Positions 18,031-27,595 of a stretch of DNA of 64,000 nucleotides are shown here, one piece after another (position 1 is the stretch's first letter; each line of letters starts with the position of its first letter). The DNA comes from Oceanobacillus sojae. GTDB taxonomy: Bacteria; Bacillota; Bacilli; Bacillales; Amphibacillaceae. The position numbers were made by a program, and so were the translations under genes. Under the pieces are notes generated by a model. It saw only the letters and a list, made by a program, of their open reading frames with translations. It ran no database searches and was not told the DNA's origin. The stretch spans positions 343,484 to 407,483 of the forward strand of contig NZ_LT727812.1 of assembly GCF_900162665.1 (NCBI RefSeq), written 5' to 3'.

Positions 18031-18060
18031 ATCATTTTTATTGGACTTTTTGAACAACCT
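18031..18060 (-). repeat. family B repeat end fragment downstream of polX
   Basis: ATCATTTTTATTGGACTTTT and TGAACAACCT match the right end of the 10711-10864 element. It lies 12 nt after the polX stop codon, in the same orientation as the copies after etfB and lcfA. Confidence 0.65.
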
Positions 18061-18072
18061 CTTATAGAATTC

Positions 18073-19785
18073 TCATTTTCCCCGATTAAAAAATGTGACC
18101 AGTTCTTCTTTTGACCATGTGTTGATAACTGTGGATGGTTTAACCCAGCCTTTGCGGGCAGTTGCAACACCATATTTCATATGTCCAAGCATTTGATAGT
18201 TATGTGCGTCCGTATCAATAACCAGCTTTACGCCTGCTTCCTGAGCTTTTTTAGCCCATTCGTGGGATAAATCCAAACGGTTCGGATTGGCGTTGATTTC
18301 TAAAGCTGTATTTGTTTCTTTCGCTTTTTCGATCAGCTGCTCTAAATTCACTCTGTAGCCGTCTCTTCTGCCGATAAGTCTCCCTGTCGGATGAGCAATA
18401 ATGGAAACGTAAGGGTTCTCCAGTGCATTATTTAACCTGTGCATAATATCTTCTTCTGATTGTTGAAAACTGGAATGGATCGCACCAATGACAAAATCCA
18501 TTTCTTTTAGAAAATCATCATCAAAATCCAGGCTTCCGTCGGGCAGAATATCCATTTCCACACCGGAAAAAATATGGAAATCCGGATATTTTTCATTTAA
18601 AGCATTAATTTCTTCCCGCTGCTTCCGAAGCCGTTCTTCATTTAATCCGTTCGCTACCCGCAAATATTTAGAGTGATCTGTTATTGCCATATAGGAATAA
18701 CCCATACTCTTCACTTTCTCAACCATTTCGTCCAAAGATTGTGCACCATCACTCCAGGTAGTGTGCATATGCAAATCTCCCCGGATATCAGAAAGCTGGA
18801 TTAATTCCTGTTTATCTTTAAATATTTCTACTTCTCCCGTATTTTCACGAACCTCCGGAGGAATAAAGTGCAAACCGAAATGGTTGAAAAAGGACTCTTC
18901 GGTTTCAAATTGAAGAGTTTCCCCTGTTTCTTCTACTTCCACACCATATTCACTGATTTTTTCACCACGTGACTTTGCTAATTGCCGCATCGCCACATTA
19001 TGGTCCTTTGAGCCGGTAAAATGGTGTAGAGTAGATGCAAATTCCCTATCGGAAACCAGACGAAAATCAACATTAATATCATAAACCTCTTCTAAAGTGA
19101 TAGATACTTTAGTATCACCATTAGCGATAACATTTTTGATGGAAGGAAATTTTATTAATGCTTCTTTTACTTCCTCTGTTTTGTCAGTAGCAATAATAAA
19201 ATCAAGATCTTTAACTGTCTCACGCATACGCCGGATGCTTCCTGCCTGAGAATAGCGGATAATACTGGAAATGTCATCTAAGTAAGCTTCGACCTTTTCT
19301 GCAATTGGAAGCATAATGGCTACAGGAATTCGTTCCGGTCTCTTGCCGGCTTCCTCGATCGCTGCAACAATTTTTTCCACGGATTTCTTGCCGAAACCGG
19401 GTAAAGCTTCCACCTTTCCGGATAAACAAGCCTCTTTTAAGGTATCAGCGTCTACTACACCAATCTCCTGGTAAAGCTTTGAGAGCTTCTTTCCGCCAAG
19501 ACCAGGCAGGTCCAGCAGCGGAACAAGTCCGTCCGGCACTTCTTTTTCTAGTTCTTTCAGTGTTTCAGACTGACCTGCTTCAATAAATTCAGCAATTACT
19601 GCAGCAGTTCCTTTTCCAATACCTTTTATCTTTGTAAAATCATCTATTTCACTTAAACTGCGGTCATCCGTTTCAATAGCTTGTGCAGCCTTTCGATAGG
19701 CACTTATTTTGAAAGGGTTTTCCCCCTTCAGCTCCATATAAACTGCTATTTTCTCCAGTAAACGAATGATATCTTTTTTATTCAT
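18073..19785 (-). CDS. polX: DNA polymerase/3'-5' exonuclease PolX
   Basis: Family X repair polymerase, 570 residues, the exact length of the B. subtilis enzyme. Order: helix-hairpin-helix 8-kDa-like domain (FTKIKGIGKGTAAVIAEF near 47-64; LPGLGGKKLSKLYQEI), polymerase core with SIRRMRETVKDLDFIIA (metal-binding Asp residues near 193-195), and a C-terminal PHP exonuclease domain beginning RGDLHMHTTWSDGAQSLDE, with AITDHSKYL, FSGVEMDI, AIHSSF, IAHPTGR and DTDAHNYQMLG supplying metal ligands. The start is ATG behind GGGTGAGAG. Confidence 0.96.
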   Translation of the reverse strand: MNKKDIIRLLEKIAVYMELKGENPFKISAYRKAAQAIETDDRSLSEIDDFTKIKGIGKGTAAVIAEFIEAGQSETLKELEKEVPDGLVPLLDLPGLGGKKLSKLYQEIGVVDADTLKEACLSGKVEALPGFGKKSVEKIVAAIEEAGKRPERIPVAIMLPIAEKVEAYLDDISSIIRYSQAGSIRRMRETVKDLDFIIATDKTEEVKEALIKFPSIKNVIANGDTKVSITLEEVYDINVDFRLVSDREFASTLHHFTGSKDHNVAMRQLAKSRGEKISEYGVEVEETGETLQFETEESFFNHFGLHFIPPEVRENTGEVEIFKDKQELIQLSDIRGDLHMHTTWSDGAQSLDEMVEKVKSMGYSYMAITDHSKYLRVANGLNEERLRKQREEINALNEKYPDFHIFSGVEMDILPDGSLDFDDDFLKEMDFVIGAIHSSFQQSEEDIMHRLNNALENPYVSIIAHPTGRLIGRRDGYRVNLEQLIEKAKETNTALEINANPNRLDLSHEWAKKAQEAGVKLVIDTDAHNYQMLGHMKYGVATARKGWVKPSTVINTWSKEELVTFFNRGK

Positions 19786-19873
19786 ATACTCTCACCCTAT
19801 TCTGTCACTATTTACATGAAACAAAGCTTCCTTCCATCTGCCGCAAAGGAAATCACAGGTACTCAATCGTAAC

Positions 19874-19912
19874 AAAACTGACTCAAGCCGGTTTAGTTTG
19901 AGTCAGTTTTGC
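19874..19912 (-). terminator. terminator after cvpA-like gene
   Basis: Perfect 13-bp stem AAAACTGACTCAA / TTGAGTCAGTTTT with an 11-nt loop, 28 nt after the stop. The T-run on the minus strand is TTTTGTTACG. Confidence 0.75.
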
Positions 19913-19939
19913 TTATTATCATGTTCATGGTCTGCTATT

Positions 19940-20491
19940 TTATTTCGTCAAAGATTCCGTCAAATTAAACCATAATTCAAAAATACGTTCTGAAAAATAC
20001 GGCGTATGCTCAATGATCCGCATTGCCAGGGAGGATCCCTGGATTGCTTCCTGTATGCCGCCAACCGGCGTTAATGCCAGGATATATAAAATAATAAAGC
20101 TGATTAAATATAATTCAACAAAGCCAAGTGCAGCTCCTAAGATTTTGTTAACAAAGCTGATGACTGGTATCGCAGCTACAAAATCTAACATCGAAGCGAT
20201 AATCTGCAAGATAAACTTCACCGCAAAGAAGATAATCGCAAAGGCAATAGCATTATAAAATGCGTTTTCTATAGGCAGGTTTTCCAGAAAAGCTGACCAG
20301 GCTCCGTCTCCTGAAAGGTCCGGGTAAGGGATATAAAGAGAAAGTCTTTCTCCGAACGGACGGAAATACATTACTGCCACAATAAAAGCAATAATAAAAC
20401 CTGTTAAGTGAAATAACTGGAGGATAAACCCTCTTTTCAACCCCATCATAATTCCAAATAACAGAAGAATAATTAAAATTAAGTTAATCAT
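19940..20491 (-). CDS. yshB: CvpA family membrane protein (YshB-like)
   Basis: A 183-residue membrane protein of the CvpA (colicin V production) family. Four hydrophobic segments lie near 1-20 (LILIILLLFGIMMGLKRGFI), 25-45, 80-105 and 118-150; GLKRGF after the first helix is typical. Function in Bacillus is poorly defined. The ATG overlaps the zapA context: the GAGGAC ribosome site lies in the last zapA codons and the stop of zapA is 5 nt upstream, so translation is probably coupled. Confidence 0.88.
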   Translation of the reverse strand: MINLILIILLLFGIMMGLKRGFILQLFHLTGFIIAFIVAVMYFRPFGERLSLYIPYPDLSGDGAWSAFLENLPIENAFYNAIAFAIIFFAVKFILQIIASMLDFVAAIPVISFVNKILGAALGFVELYLISFIILYILALTPVGGIQEAIQGSSLAMRIIEHTPYFSERIFELWFNLTESLTK

Positions 20492-20496
20492 GTGTG

Positions 20497-20757
20497 TTAG
20501 TCCTCTTTCTTTCGTAATGAACCTAAAAGTGTTGCATAGTCTTCTTTTAGTTTTAAATAATCGTTCATTGTGTTTACAGCTGTTAAAACTGCTAAACTGG
20601 CTGTATCTAATTGTTTATTTGCATCATGGATTTCATTCATTTTTTGATCTACTAAATTTGCCACTAACTGAACATGGCGTTCTGATTCTGTACCAACAAC
20701 ATGGTAAGTTCGATTATATATTTCAACAGTTACGCGTTTTTTCTCATTGTCTGTCAT
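20497..20757 (-). CDS. zapA: cell division protein ZapA
   Basis: An 86-residue FtsZ-binding protein that promotes Z-ring bundling. The N-terminal globular part is KRVTVEIYNRTYHVVGTES and the C-terminal half is a coiled coil (VDQKMNEIHDANKQLDTASL). The ATG at 20755-20757 follows AGGAGG with 9-nt spacing and gives the length of B. subtilis ZapA; an in-frame upstream TTG has no ribosome site. It is the first gene of zapA-yshB and divergent from rnhC. Confidence 0.93.
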   Translation of the reverse strand: MTDNEKKRVTVEIYNRTYHVVGTESERHVQLVANLVDQKMNEIHDANKQLDTASLAVLTAVNTMNDYLKLKEDYATLLGSLRKKED

Positions 20758-20825
20758 TTTTTGCTGCCTCCTGTGCAACGATGATTCTTTTATATATTAA
20801 CATGAACTTTGCTTAAAAAGAAGTA

Positions 20826-20854
20826 TTTCAAAATCCCGTTATTTTTGCTATAGT
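20826..20854 (+). promoter_or_regulatory. promoter of rnhC-ung
   Basis: TTTCAA (20826-20831), 17-nt spacer, TATAGT (20849-20854), 33 nt before the TTG start of rnhC. Confidence 0.55.
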
Positions 20855-20886
20855 CTTAGGTATCTAATGATTGGAGGAATGAAGCT

Positions 20887-21804
20887 TTGGGCCAAGAAGT
20901 ATTAACATTAGCTGCACCTAAAATAAAAGAAATGAAAAAGCATTATCATGCTTACTTAGAGAAAACGCCGCAAGGGGCTGTCTTCCGGGCAAAAACGCCT
21001 TATGCTGTCGTCACAGCGTATCATTCCGGCAAAGTCCTTTTTCAAGGGAGTCAGCCGGAGAAAGAAAGCACACAATGGAAGAACGAATCTGCCATGACAC
21101 AAGCAAAAATAACAAAGCATTCCCCAAATATCGACACATCTATTTTTCAAAAAAATCACATTGGTTCTGACGAATCAGGAACCGGTGATTACTTTGGGCC
21201 AATTACTGTTGCTGCAGTTTTTGCAGCAAAAGAGCAGCAATTCCAACTAAAACAGCTCGGAGTTGTAGACTCTAAAAATTTAAAGGACGATGTCATACAG
21301 GATATTGCGCAAGAAATCTTAAAGCTCCCTATTTCATATACAATTCTTAAATTAGGGAACGAAAAATATAATCATCTGCAAAATAAAGGCTGGTCTCAAG
21401 GAAAGATGAAAGCGATGCTGCATCATCACGCTATTGATAGATTGATCCAAAAACTTGACGGAACTGCTTACGGCGGAATAGTTATTGACCAGTTTTGTGA
21501 ACCTGCTGTATATAAGCGCTATCTGCAAACAGAAGCATTAAAGCTTCATGAAAACACAACCTTTATTACTAAAGCAGAGAGCCATTCTATCAATGTTGCC
21601 GCTGCCTCTATTTTAGCAAGAGCCCGGTTTGTGACTGCTATGGACAAATTATCAGAAGAAGCCGGAATAATCTTGCCCAAGGGTGCCTCCGCTAAAGTGG
21701 ATAAAGCGGCTGCCAATTATATAAAAGTTCACGGTGAACAACAGCTTGGGCATGTAGCGAAACTTCATTTTGCCAATACAAACAAAGCAAAGAAATATTT
21801 ATAA
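20887..21804 (+). CDS. rnhC: ribonuclease HIII
   Basis: Degrades the RNA strand of RNA-DNA hybrids. The 305 residues have an N-terminal TBP-like substrate-binding domain (1-85) and the RNase HII/HIII catalytic core starting IGSDESGTGDYFGPITVAAV, then GVVDSKNLKDD, IVIDQFCEP and ESHSINVAAASILARARF, which carry the DEDE residues. The start is TTG behind GGAGG; the ATG seen 8 nt upstream is out of frame. It is followed 14 nt later by ung. Confidence 0.96.
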   Translation: MGQEVLTLAAPKIKEMKKHYHAYLEKTPQGAVFRAKTPYAVVTAYHSGKVLFQGSQPEKESTQWKNESAMTQAKITKHSPNIDTSIFQKNHIGSDESGTGDYFGPITVAAVFAAKEQQFQLKQLGVVDSKNLKDDVIQDIAQEILKLPISYTILKLGNEKYNHLQNKGWSQGKMKAMLHHHAIDRLIQKLDGTAYGGIVIDQFCEPAVYKRYLQTEALKLHENTTFITKAESHSINVAAASILARARFVTAMDKLSEEAGIILPKGASAKVDKAAANYIKVHGEQQLGHVAKLHFANTNKAKKYL

Positions 21805-21818
21805 AATGAGGTGACATA

Positions 21819-22511
21819 ATGAATATACCTTTAAAGAACGATTGGGAACAAGTTTTAAAGCAAGAATTTCAAAAAGACTACTACAAACACTTACGAGAAT
21901 TCCTAAAAAAAGAATACAGCTCACACACAATTTATCCAGATATGTACGATATTTTTAACGCACTACATTTCACGGATTTCCAAAACGTAAAGGTTGTTAT
22001 TTTAGGTCAGGATCCTTACCACGGTCCTCATCAGGCTCATGGTCTAAGCTTTTCTGTACAACCTGGTGTTCCGGTTCCTCCTTCCTTAAAAAACATGTAT
22101 CAGGAGCTCGCTGCCGATGTCGATTTTAAGATTCCTTCCCACGGCTACCTGAAATCGTGGGCAGATCAAGGAGTACTTTTGCTTAACAATGTTCTGACTG
22201 TCCGTGCACATCAGGCGCATTCTCATAAAAATAAAGGCTGGGAGCAATTCACAAATCAAGTGATTGATTCTTTAAATCAGAAGGATCACCCGGTTGTGTT
22301 CTTGTTATGGGGAGCAGCAGCACAGAAAAAAGTGGAGTTAATTGATACGGAAAAGCATTATGTTTTAAAAGCTCCGCATCCAAGTCCTTTATCAGCACAT
22401 CGCGGTTTCTTTGGATGCCGCCACTTTTCAAAAACAAACACTATTTTAAAGCAGGAAAATCTTGATCCTATCGATTGGCAGCTGCCTATGAATGTTAATC
22501 CGGATAATTGA
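21819..22511 (+). CDS. ung: uracil-DNA glycosylase, family 1
   Basis: Removes uracil from DNA to start base excision repair. The 230 residues contain the water-activating loop [18 protein letters not shown] with D65, the proline-rich loop [29 protein letters not shown] and the minor-groove loop [21 protein letters not shown] with the catalytic-type His. The start is ATG behind GAGGTGA. It is the second gene after rnhC; B. subtilis has ung elsewhere, so this pairing of two DNA-quality enzymes differs from that reference. Confidence 0.97.
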   Translation: MNIPLKNDWEQVLKQEFQKDYYKHLREFLKKEYSSHTIYPDMYDIFNALHFTDFQNVKVVILGQDPYHGPHQAHGLSFSVQPGVPVPPSLKNMYQELAADVDFKIPSHGYLKSWADQGVLLLNNVLTVRAHQAHSHKNKGWEQFTNQVIDSLNQKDHPVVFLLWGAAAQKKVELIDTEKHYVLKAPHPSPLSAHRGFFGCRHFSKTNTILKQENLDPIDWQLPMNVNPDN

Positions 22512-22815
22512 TTTATTGCCAGACGAAGAGATTATAAAATTAGTCTTTATTTATGATAAAATAGAATTATCTATCGTTTCCGTATAACATAAAGGTTCTT
22601 TTCTTTATTTATTCAGGTGCTAACCCTAAGCAAACATAAATTACTAAGGAGGTTAGCACCTGTTGATTTATAAAGGTTTTCCTCTTGTTTCCGTGAAATT
22701 AATACAAAATATCAGAAGTAAAATACAGGTTAGCACTTTTGTGTATATAAAGCCTTGCTGTATAGAGGTAATTTATGTGCGCTTTCGCATCCTTTATCGT
22801 CAACGGACGACAAAC
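22512..22815. other. intergenic region with a perfect 12-bp inverted repeat
   Basis: CAGGTGCTAACC (22614-22625) and GGTTAGCACCTG (22651-22662) form a perfect inverted repeat; CAGGTTAGCAC recurs at 22725-22735. An AAGGAGG at 22646-22652 precedes a TTG-started frame (22663-22872) that runs through the terminator and has no recognisable protein features, so I do not call it a gene. The origin is unknown. Confidence 0.5.
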
Positions 22816-22818
22816 AAA

Positions 22819-22865
22819 AACCGCTGTCACAGCTTTAGAAAAAGTAGTGACAGCGGCTTTCTTTT
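22819..22865. terminator. bidirectional terminator of ung and pheT
   Basis: Stem AACCGCTGTCAC (22819-22830) with GTGACAGCGGCTT (22847-22859), followed by TTCTTTT on the plus strand and by TTTTTGTTTG on the minus strand. It lies 8 nt after the pheT stop. Confidence 0.85.
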
Positions 22866-22872
22866 ATTTTGA

Positions 22873-25302
22873 TTATGAGCGGACGTAAGATCCGAATTGA
22901 TTATTTACTTTTTCAATAATCTCCTGATAAGAAGCATCTACTTCATCATCCTTTAATGTACGGCTTGGATCCTGATATAGAAGTCGATAAGCAACTGATT
23001 TTTTACCTTCTTCCATATGCTCTCCCTGATAGACATCAAATATAGATACCTCTTTTACCAATGGAACTCCGATTTCCATGATAACTGCTTGGACATCACC
23101 GGCAGGAACATCATTATCCAGGATAAACGCAATATCTCTGGTCACAGATGGATAGCGCGGAATGTCTGTGAATGAAGGTGCCAGTTGATGAACTGCGAAC
23201 ACAGATTCCAAATCTATTTCAAAGACATATGTTTCCTTTACATCAAAGTCTTTTGCAGTCAGTGGATGAACCTGGCCAACATAGCCAATTCCCTTTCCAT
23301 TTAACTTGATTACTGCACAGCGTCCCGGGTGCATATCTTCCATTTTTGTTTGGACAAAGGTAACATCCAATTCTAAATGTGCAAACAGGCCTTCGACAAT
23401 TCCTTTAGCTACATAAAAATCAACCGGCTTCTTCTCCTGCTGCCATGGATGATTATGCCATAGACCCGTTAAAGCACCAGCAACATGCAGATTTTCAATT
23501 GGCTGGTTTACTACCTTCTCTTCTCTGGAAACAAATACTTTACCAATTTCATAATAGGCTAAGTCAGTTTGTGTCCTGGCAACATTATGCTGCAATACGC
23601 GAAGCATTTCCGGGATAAGACTTAAACGCAAATGACTATGCTCTTCACTCATTGGCATTGCCAGCCCGACAGGATAAGCAGGCTTTTCTTCAATATCCGG
23701 TGTCAAGAAGCGGGTTGCATCCTTTTCGTTTGTTAAAGAGTAGGTTAATGTTTCCATCAGCCCTGCACTTGATAAATAGTTTTTAATTTCCCGCTGTAGC
23801 AGCTGAATATCCGTTAAACCGCCAGCCTGTACCCAGCCTTGAGGAATCGTATATGGTAAATGATCGTAGCCATAAATACGGATTACCTCCTCCAGGATAT
23901 CTTCAAAAATAGAAATATCCAGACGGCGGGTCGGTACTTGAACGATGATTTCTTCACCATTCTTACTGAATTCAAATTGTAAGCGTGACAAGACAGAGGT
24001 CACATCTTTTTCATCTAATCCCATCCCTAACCGTTGATTTATTTTTGCTGTTGTAACGGTCACAGATTTCTCTGATTTATCCAGCGCATCTACTTCTACA
24101 ACACTACCTGCTACTTTTCCGTTTGCATATTTTTGAAGCAGGCTGCATGCTCTTATTCCTGCACGTTTTACACGATTTGGATCAACACCTTTTTCAAAGC
24201 GGGTGCTTGATTCACTGCGCAAACCTGTTTGCTTTACTGTGTGGCGCACAGAAGCTGAATCAAAATACGCTGCTTCCAGCAGGAGGTTCGTTGTTCCATC
24301 TGTTACCTCGGAATCAGCTCCTCCCATCACTCCGGCTAAAGCGACAGGCTCTTTTCCGTTAGTGATAACAAGATTATTCTCGTTTAATTGACGTTCCTGA
24401 TCGTCTAAAGTAACCATTGTTTCATTTTCTTTTCCCTGGCGGATAACTACCTGCTTCGATCCAAATTGATCATAATCAAACGCATGAAGCGGCTGCCCGT
24501 ATTCTAATAAAACAAAGTTAGTGATATCCACTACGTTGTTAATTGGACGAATACCGGATGCCATTAAATAGTTGCGCATCCATAGTGGAGCCGGTTTTAT
24601 TTCAACATCTCTAATGATAAAAGCACCGTAATAAGGATTATTTTCAATAGAATCAATTTTTACATCGATATAATCTTTTGCTTCTATAGATTCATCTACG
24701 GTCAAATTTTCATCAGGCAGCTCAATAGGCTGATCTAATATCGCTGCCACTTCGTATGCTACACCGAGCATACTTAATGCGTCCGGCCGGTTTGCCAGTA
24801 CATCCAAATCTAAAATGGCGTCATCCAGATTCAGCAGTTCCTGTACAGGCTCACCAACTTCTGCATCTTCAGGGAAAACAAAAATTCCTTCTGCGACATC
24901 GGCAGGGATGTATTTTTCATCTAATCCAAGCTCCTGCAGGGAACAAATCATTCCATTTGATTCCACTCCACGCAGCTTCACTTTCTTGATTTTCATACCA
25001 TTTGGAAGCTTAGCACCAGGCTTTGCAACAGCAACCTTCTGCCCTGCTCCAACGTTTGGCGCACCACAAATGATTTGCAGTGACTCTTCTCCGACATCCA
25101 CCTGACATAAGTTTAATTTATCTGCATCTGGATGCTTTTCACAGGATTTCACATACCCAACGACAATATTTTCACTTTTGGGAGCCAGATATTCGATCCC
25201 CTCTACTTCAATACCAGACCGTGTTATTTTTTCTGCTAATTCTTCTGGTGTTACATTATCTAAATTGACATAATTTCGTAACCAATTATAGGAAACAAGC
25301 AT
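22873..25302 (-). CDS. pheT: phenylalanine--tRNA ligase beta subunit
   Basis: The 809-residue beta chain of the alpha2-beta2 enzyme. It has an N-terminal EMAP/tRNA-binding domain (about 39-155, VVGYVKSCEKHPDADKLNLC), the B3/B4 editing domain (about 210-390, INNVVDITNFVLLEYGQPLH; GVMGGADSEV), B5 (405-475), a catalytic-like domain and the C-terminal anticodon-binding FDX-ACB domain starting near FTDIPRYPSVTRDIAFILD. The start is ATG with a GGAG site, 20 nt after pheS. It belongs to the pheST operon with a T-box leader. Confidence 0.97.
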   Translation of the reverse strand: MLVSYNWLRNYVNLDNVTPEELAEKITRSGIEVEGIEYLAPKSENIVVGYVKSCEKHPDADKLNLCQVDVGEESLQIICGAPNVGAGQKVAVAKPGAKLPNGMKIKKVKLRGVESNGMICSLQELGLDEKYIPADVAEGIFVFPEDAEVGEPVQELLNLDDAILDLDVLANRPDALSMLGVAYEVAAILDQPIELPDENLTVDESIEAKDYIDVKIDSIENNPYYGAFIIRDVEIKPAPLWMRNYLMASGIRPINNVVDITNFVLLEYGQPLHAFDYDQFGSKQVVIRQGKENETMVTLDDQERQLNENNLVITNGKEPVALAGVMGGADSEVTDGTTNLLLEAAYFDSASVRHTVKQTGLRSESSTRFEKGVDPNRVKRAGIRACSLLQKYANGKVAGSVVEVDALDKSEKSVTVTTAKINQRLGMGLDEKDVTSVLSRLQFEFSKNGEEIIVQVPTRRLDISIFEDILEEVIRIYGYDHLPYTIPQGWVQAGGLTDIQLLQREIKNYLSSAGLMETLTYSLTNEKDATRFLTPDIEEKPAYPVGLAMPMSEEHSHLRLSLIPEMLRVLQHNVARTQTDLAYYEIGKVFVSREEKVVNQPIENLHVAGALTGLWHNHPWQQEKKPVDFYVAKGIVEGLFAHLELDVTFVQTKMEDMHPGRCAVIKLNGKGIGYVGQVHPLTAKDFDVKETYVFEIDLESVFAVHQLAPSFTDIPRYPSVTRDIAFILDNDVPAGDVQAVIMEIGVPLVKEVSIFDVYQGEHMEEGKKSVAYRLLYQDPSRTLKDDEVDASYQEIIEKVNNQFGSYVRS

Positions 25303-25322
25303 GTACTCTCCTCCTTCTTCTC

Positions 25323-26357
25323 TTACGCTTGATGATATTGTGATAGGAAACGGACATCATTGGTGTAGAAGTGACGAATATCATTTACACCATATTTCAG
25401 CATTGCAATACGTTCCTGTCCCATTCCAAATGCAAATCCGCTGTATATTGTGGAATCATAACCGCTCATTTCCAATACACGCGGGTGAACCATTCCACCG
25501 CCTAAAATTTCAATCCAGCCAGTCTGTTTACAAACAGAGCATCCTTCTCCATTACATACTTTACAGGAAACATCCATTTCAACAGATGGTTCAGTAAACG
25601 GGAAGAAAGACGGTCGTAAGCGAATTTTTCGATCCTTCCCGAACATTTTTTTCGCGAATACATCTAATGTACCTTTTAAATCACTTAACGTAATATTTTT
25701 ATCTACTACTAACCCCTCAATTTGTCTGAATTGATGAGAGTGTGTTGCGTCATCTGTATCACGGCGGTATACTTTGCCCGGGCAGATCATTTTAATCGGA
25801 CGGTTGCCTTGATAAGCTTCCATTGTCCTGGCCTGCACTGGTGATGTCTGTGTACGCAGAAGAAGTTCATTTGTAATAAAAAAAGTGTCCTGCATATCAC
25901 GGGCCGGGTGATTTTTCGGTAAATTTAATTTTTCAAAGTTGTAGTAATCTGTTTCAACTTCCGGTCCTTCTTTCACTTCATAGCCCATTCCGATAAACAA
26001 ATCCTCTATTTCTTCCATGATGCTGGTTAATAAATGTCTGCCCCCAACATGGACTGGATTTCCCGGCAGTGTCACATCAATGGTTTCCGTTTCCAGCTTT
26101 TTATCCAAAGCTTCTCTTTCCAGTTTTTCTGTTTTGGCTTCTAATGCCTCTGTAATGGACGCACGAACATTATTAGCGAGTTCGCCAATCACCGGACGTT
26201 CTTCCTTGGATAATTTACCCATACCACGAAGGACAGTGGTCAAAGAGCCTTTTTTACCTAAATATTTTACTTTCATCTCTTGTAAAGCCTGACTGTCTTC
26301 CGCTTCTTCAACAGCTGCGAGAGCTTCTGATTCTATCGCCTGCAATTCTTCTTTCAT
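25323..26357 (-). CDS. pheS: phenylalanine--tRNA ligase alpha subunit
   Basis: Catalytic subunit for charging tRNA-Phe, 344 residues like B. subtilis PheS. An N-terminal coiled coil binds tRNA (1-85). Class II motifs: [20 protein letters not shown], motif 2 [20 protein letters not shown] and motif 3 [17 protein letters not shown]; the Phe pocket segment is [16 protein letters not shown]. The start is ATG behind AAAAGGAGG. It is the first gene of pheST. Confidence 0.97.
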   Translation of the reverse strand: MKEELQAIESEALAAVEEAEDSQALQEMKVKYLGKKGSLTTVLRGMGKLSKEERPVIGELANNVRASITEALEAKTEKLEREALDKKLETETIDVTLPGNPVHVGGRHLLTSIMEEIEDLFIGMGYEVKEGPEVETDYYNFEKLNLPKNHPARDMQDTFFITNELLLRTQTSPVQARTMEAYQGNRPIKMICPGKVYRRDTDDATHSHQFRQIEGLVVDKNITLSDLKGTLDVFAKKMFGKDRKIRLRPSFFPFTEPSVEMDVSCKVCNGEGCSVCKQTGWIEILGGGMVHPRVLEMSGYDSTIYSGFAFGMGQERIAMLKYGVNDIRHFYTNDVRFLSQYHQA

Positions 26358-26409
26358 CGCGCTAAATACCTCCTTTTAATACTTTCCTTGTTTTCGATGG
26401 ACTGTTAAA

Positions 26410-26719
26410 AACATAAAAAAGCCCCGTCTCCTAAAAAAAGGGACGAAGCTATATGGTCGCGGTACCACCCTTGTTGACTGAACAAATGTATCCAATCCAA
26501 CTCTTGCCTCATAACGGATGGCATCCGAATCACCTTTACATTCAATTATGGTCCCAGTGTCCGCTCCAGAGTGAATCGTAATTAACCTGAAATGATAAAG
26601 ATGCTTCCAGTCAAGGCATCTCCTCCCTGAATCACTTCCCCAGGCAGTTACTTGCTCTTTCATTGCGTTTTGTTATTTGTTCTCATGCTGTGAGAACATA
26701 TCAATTATATTTATGGAAT
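26410..26719 (-). ncRNA. T-box leader of pheST
   Basis: The minus strand carries the T-box antiterminator sequence AGGGTGGTACCGCG (26458-26472), followed by a terminator: AGCTTCGTC pairs with GACGGGGCT, then TTTTTT (26413-26453). Uncharged tRNA-Phe is expected to stabilise the antiterminator. A TTC triplet in a CATTTCAGG context (26589-26591) is the likely specifier codon, which fits a Phe gene; I infer this from position and have not folded Stem I. The leader begins near 26719. Confidence 0.9.
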
Positions 26720-26725
26720 ACAGTT

Positions 26726-26754
26726 ATTATAGAAAATTTATGCCTCCGTTGCAA
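26726..26754 (-). promoter_or_regulatory. promoter of the pheST T-box transcript
   Basis: Minus-strand TTGCAA (26749-26754), 17-nt spacer, TATAAT (26726-26731). Confidence 0.75.
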
Positions 26755-26756
26755 GC

Positions 26757-27503
26757 CTAATTCTTTAAATGATACAATAAAACACCTGCTGCAATGCTGA
26801 CATTTAATGATTCTGCCTTACCAAGGATAGGAATTGTCACACGTTCATCCGCTTTTTCTAATAAAGATTCCTTTACTCCTGCACCTTCATTACCAAAAAT
26901 AATTGCTGTTTTTTGCGGTACCGGCAGCTTTTTATAGTTTTCCGCTTTTTCCAAGACTGTAGCCCAAACAGTGTAATCTGACTGTTTCAACCGGACAGTC
27001 TCCGCTTCCAAATCTGCATGCAGAATAGGTAAATGAAAAATAGATCCTTGAGTTGCGCGGATTACTTTATCATTATATAAATCGACACAGCCATCGCCCA
27101 GCACAATCCCGTTTACACCTGCAGCATCAGCAGTACGAATAATCGTTCCTAAATTACCCGGATCCTGAACAGCATCCAATAAAACAACTACTTCCCCGCC
27201 AACTGCATCTTCTTTCTTCATTTCGACCACAGCCATCATTCCCTGAGGTGAAGCAGTAAAGGAAAGCTCTTTAAATACGTGTTTTGTTACCTCGGTGACA
27301 GGAAATTTATCTGCTGCCCCTGGTACAGGAACCTCTTCAGAAACAATAATTTCTTTTGTTATCCAATCACTTGCAAGTACTTCTTCTATTAAATGTGTAC
27401 CTTCAATTAAGAAAGTATTCGTCTGTTTCCGATATTTTCTCTGATGTAATTTTTTTAACGCCTTTATTTTCTCATTCTTCACAGATGTAATCACTTTATT
27501 CAT
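26757..27503 (-). CDS. ysgA: TrmH/SpoU family RNA methyltransferase (YsgA-like)
   Basis: A SPOUT-class 2'-O-ribose methyltransferase, about 249 residues. The N-terminal substrate-binding domain has SVKNEKIKALKKLHQRKYR and TFLIEGTHLIEEVL. The knotted SAM-binding domain has the motifs LLDAVQDPGNLGTIIRTADA, AIIFGNEGAGV and LNVSIAAGVLLYHL. The rRNA target is not determined. The start is uncertain: GGATAGG touches the ATG at 27501-27503, and the GTG nine nt further in has better spacing. A TTG further upstream has no ribosome site. Confidence 0.9.
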   Translation of the reverse strand: MNKVITSVKNEKIKALKKLHQRKYRKQTNTFLIEGTHLIEEVLASDWITKEIIVSEEVPVPGAADKFPVTEVTKHVFKELSFTASPQGMMAVVEMKKEDAVGGEVVVLLDAVQDPGNLGTIIRTADAAGVNGIVLGDGCVDLYNDKVIRATQGSIFHLPILHADLEAETVRLKQSDYTVWATVLEKAENYKKLPVPQKTAIIFGNEGAGVKESLLEKADERVTIPILGKAESLNVSIAAGVLLYHLKN

Positions 27504-27595
27504 CCTATCCAATTTTAAATTCTAATTACATCATACATAAATTCACGACTTATGGTCAAACTACTTTTAATATCACAAATAAGGAGTGAATAGTG

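Noticed and set aside
22663-22872. 69-codon frame with AAGGAGG and a TTG start between ung and pheT
   Set aside because: It runs through the bidirectional terminator into pheT, and its composition is unlike the neighbours' proteins; the ribosome site coincides with an inverted-repeat arm.
26376-26663. 95-codon minus-strand frame upstream of pheS
   Set aside because: It covers the T-box leader, including antiterminator and terminator; the RNA structure explains the region.
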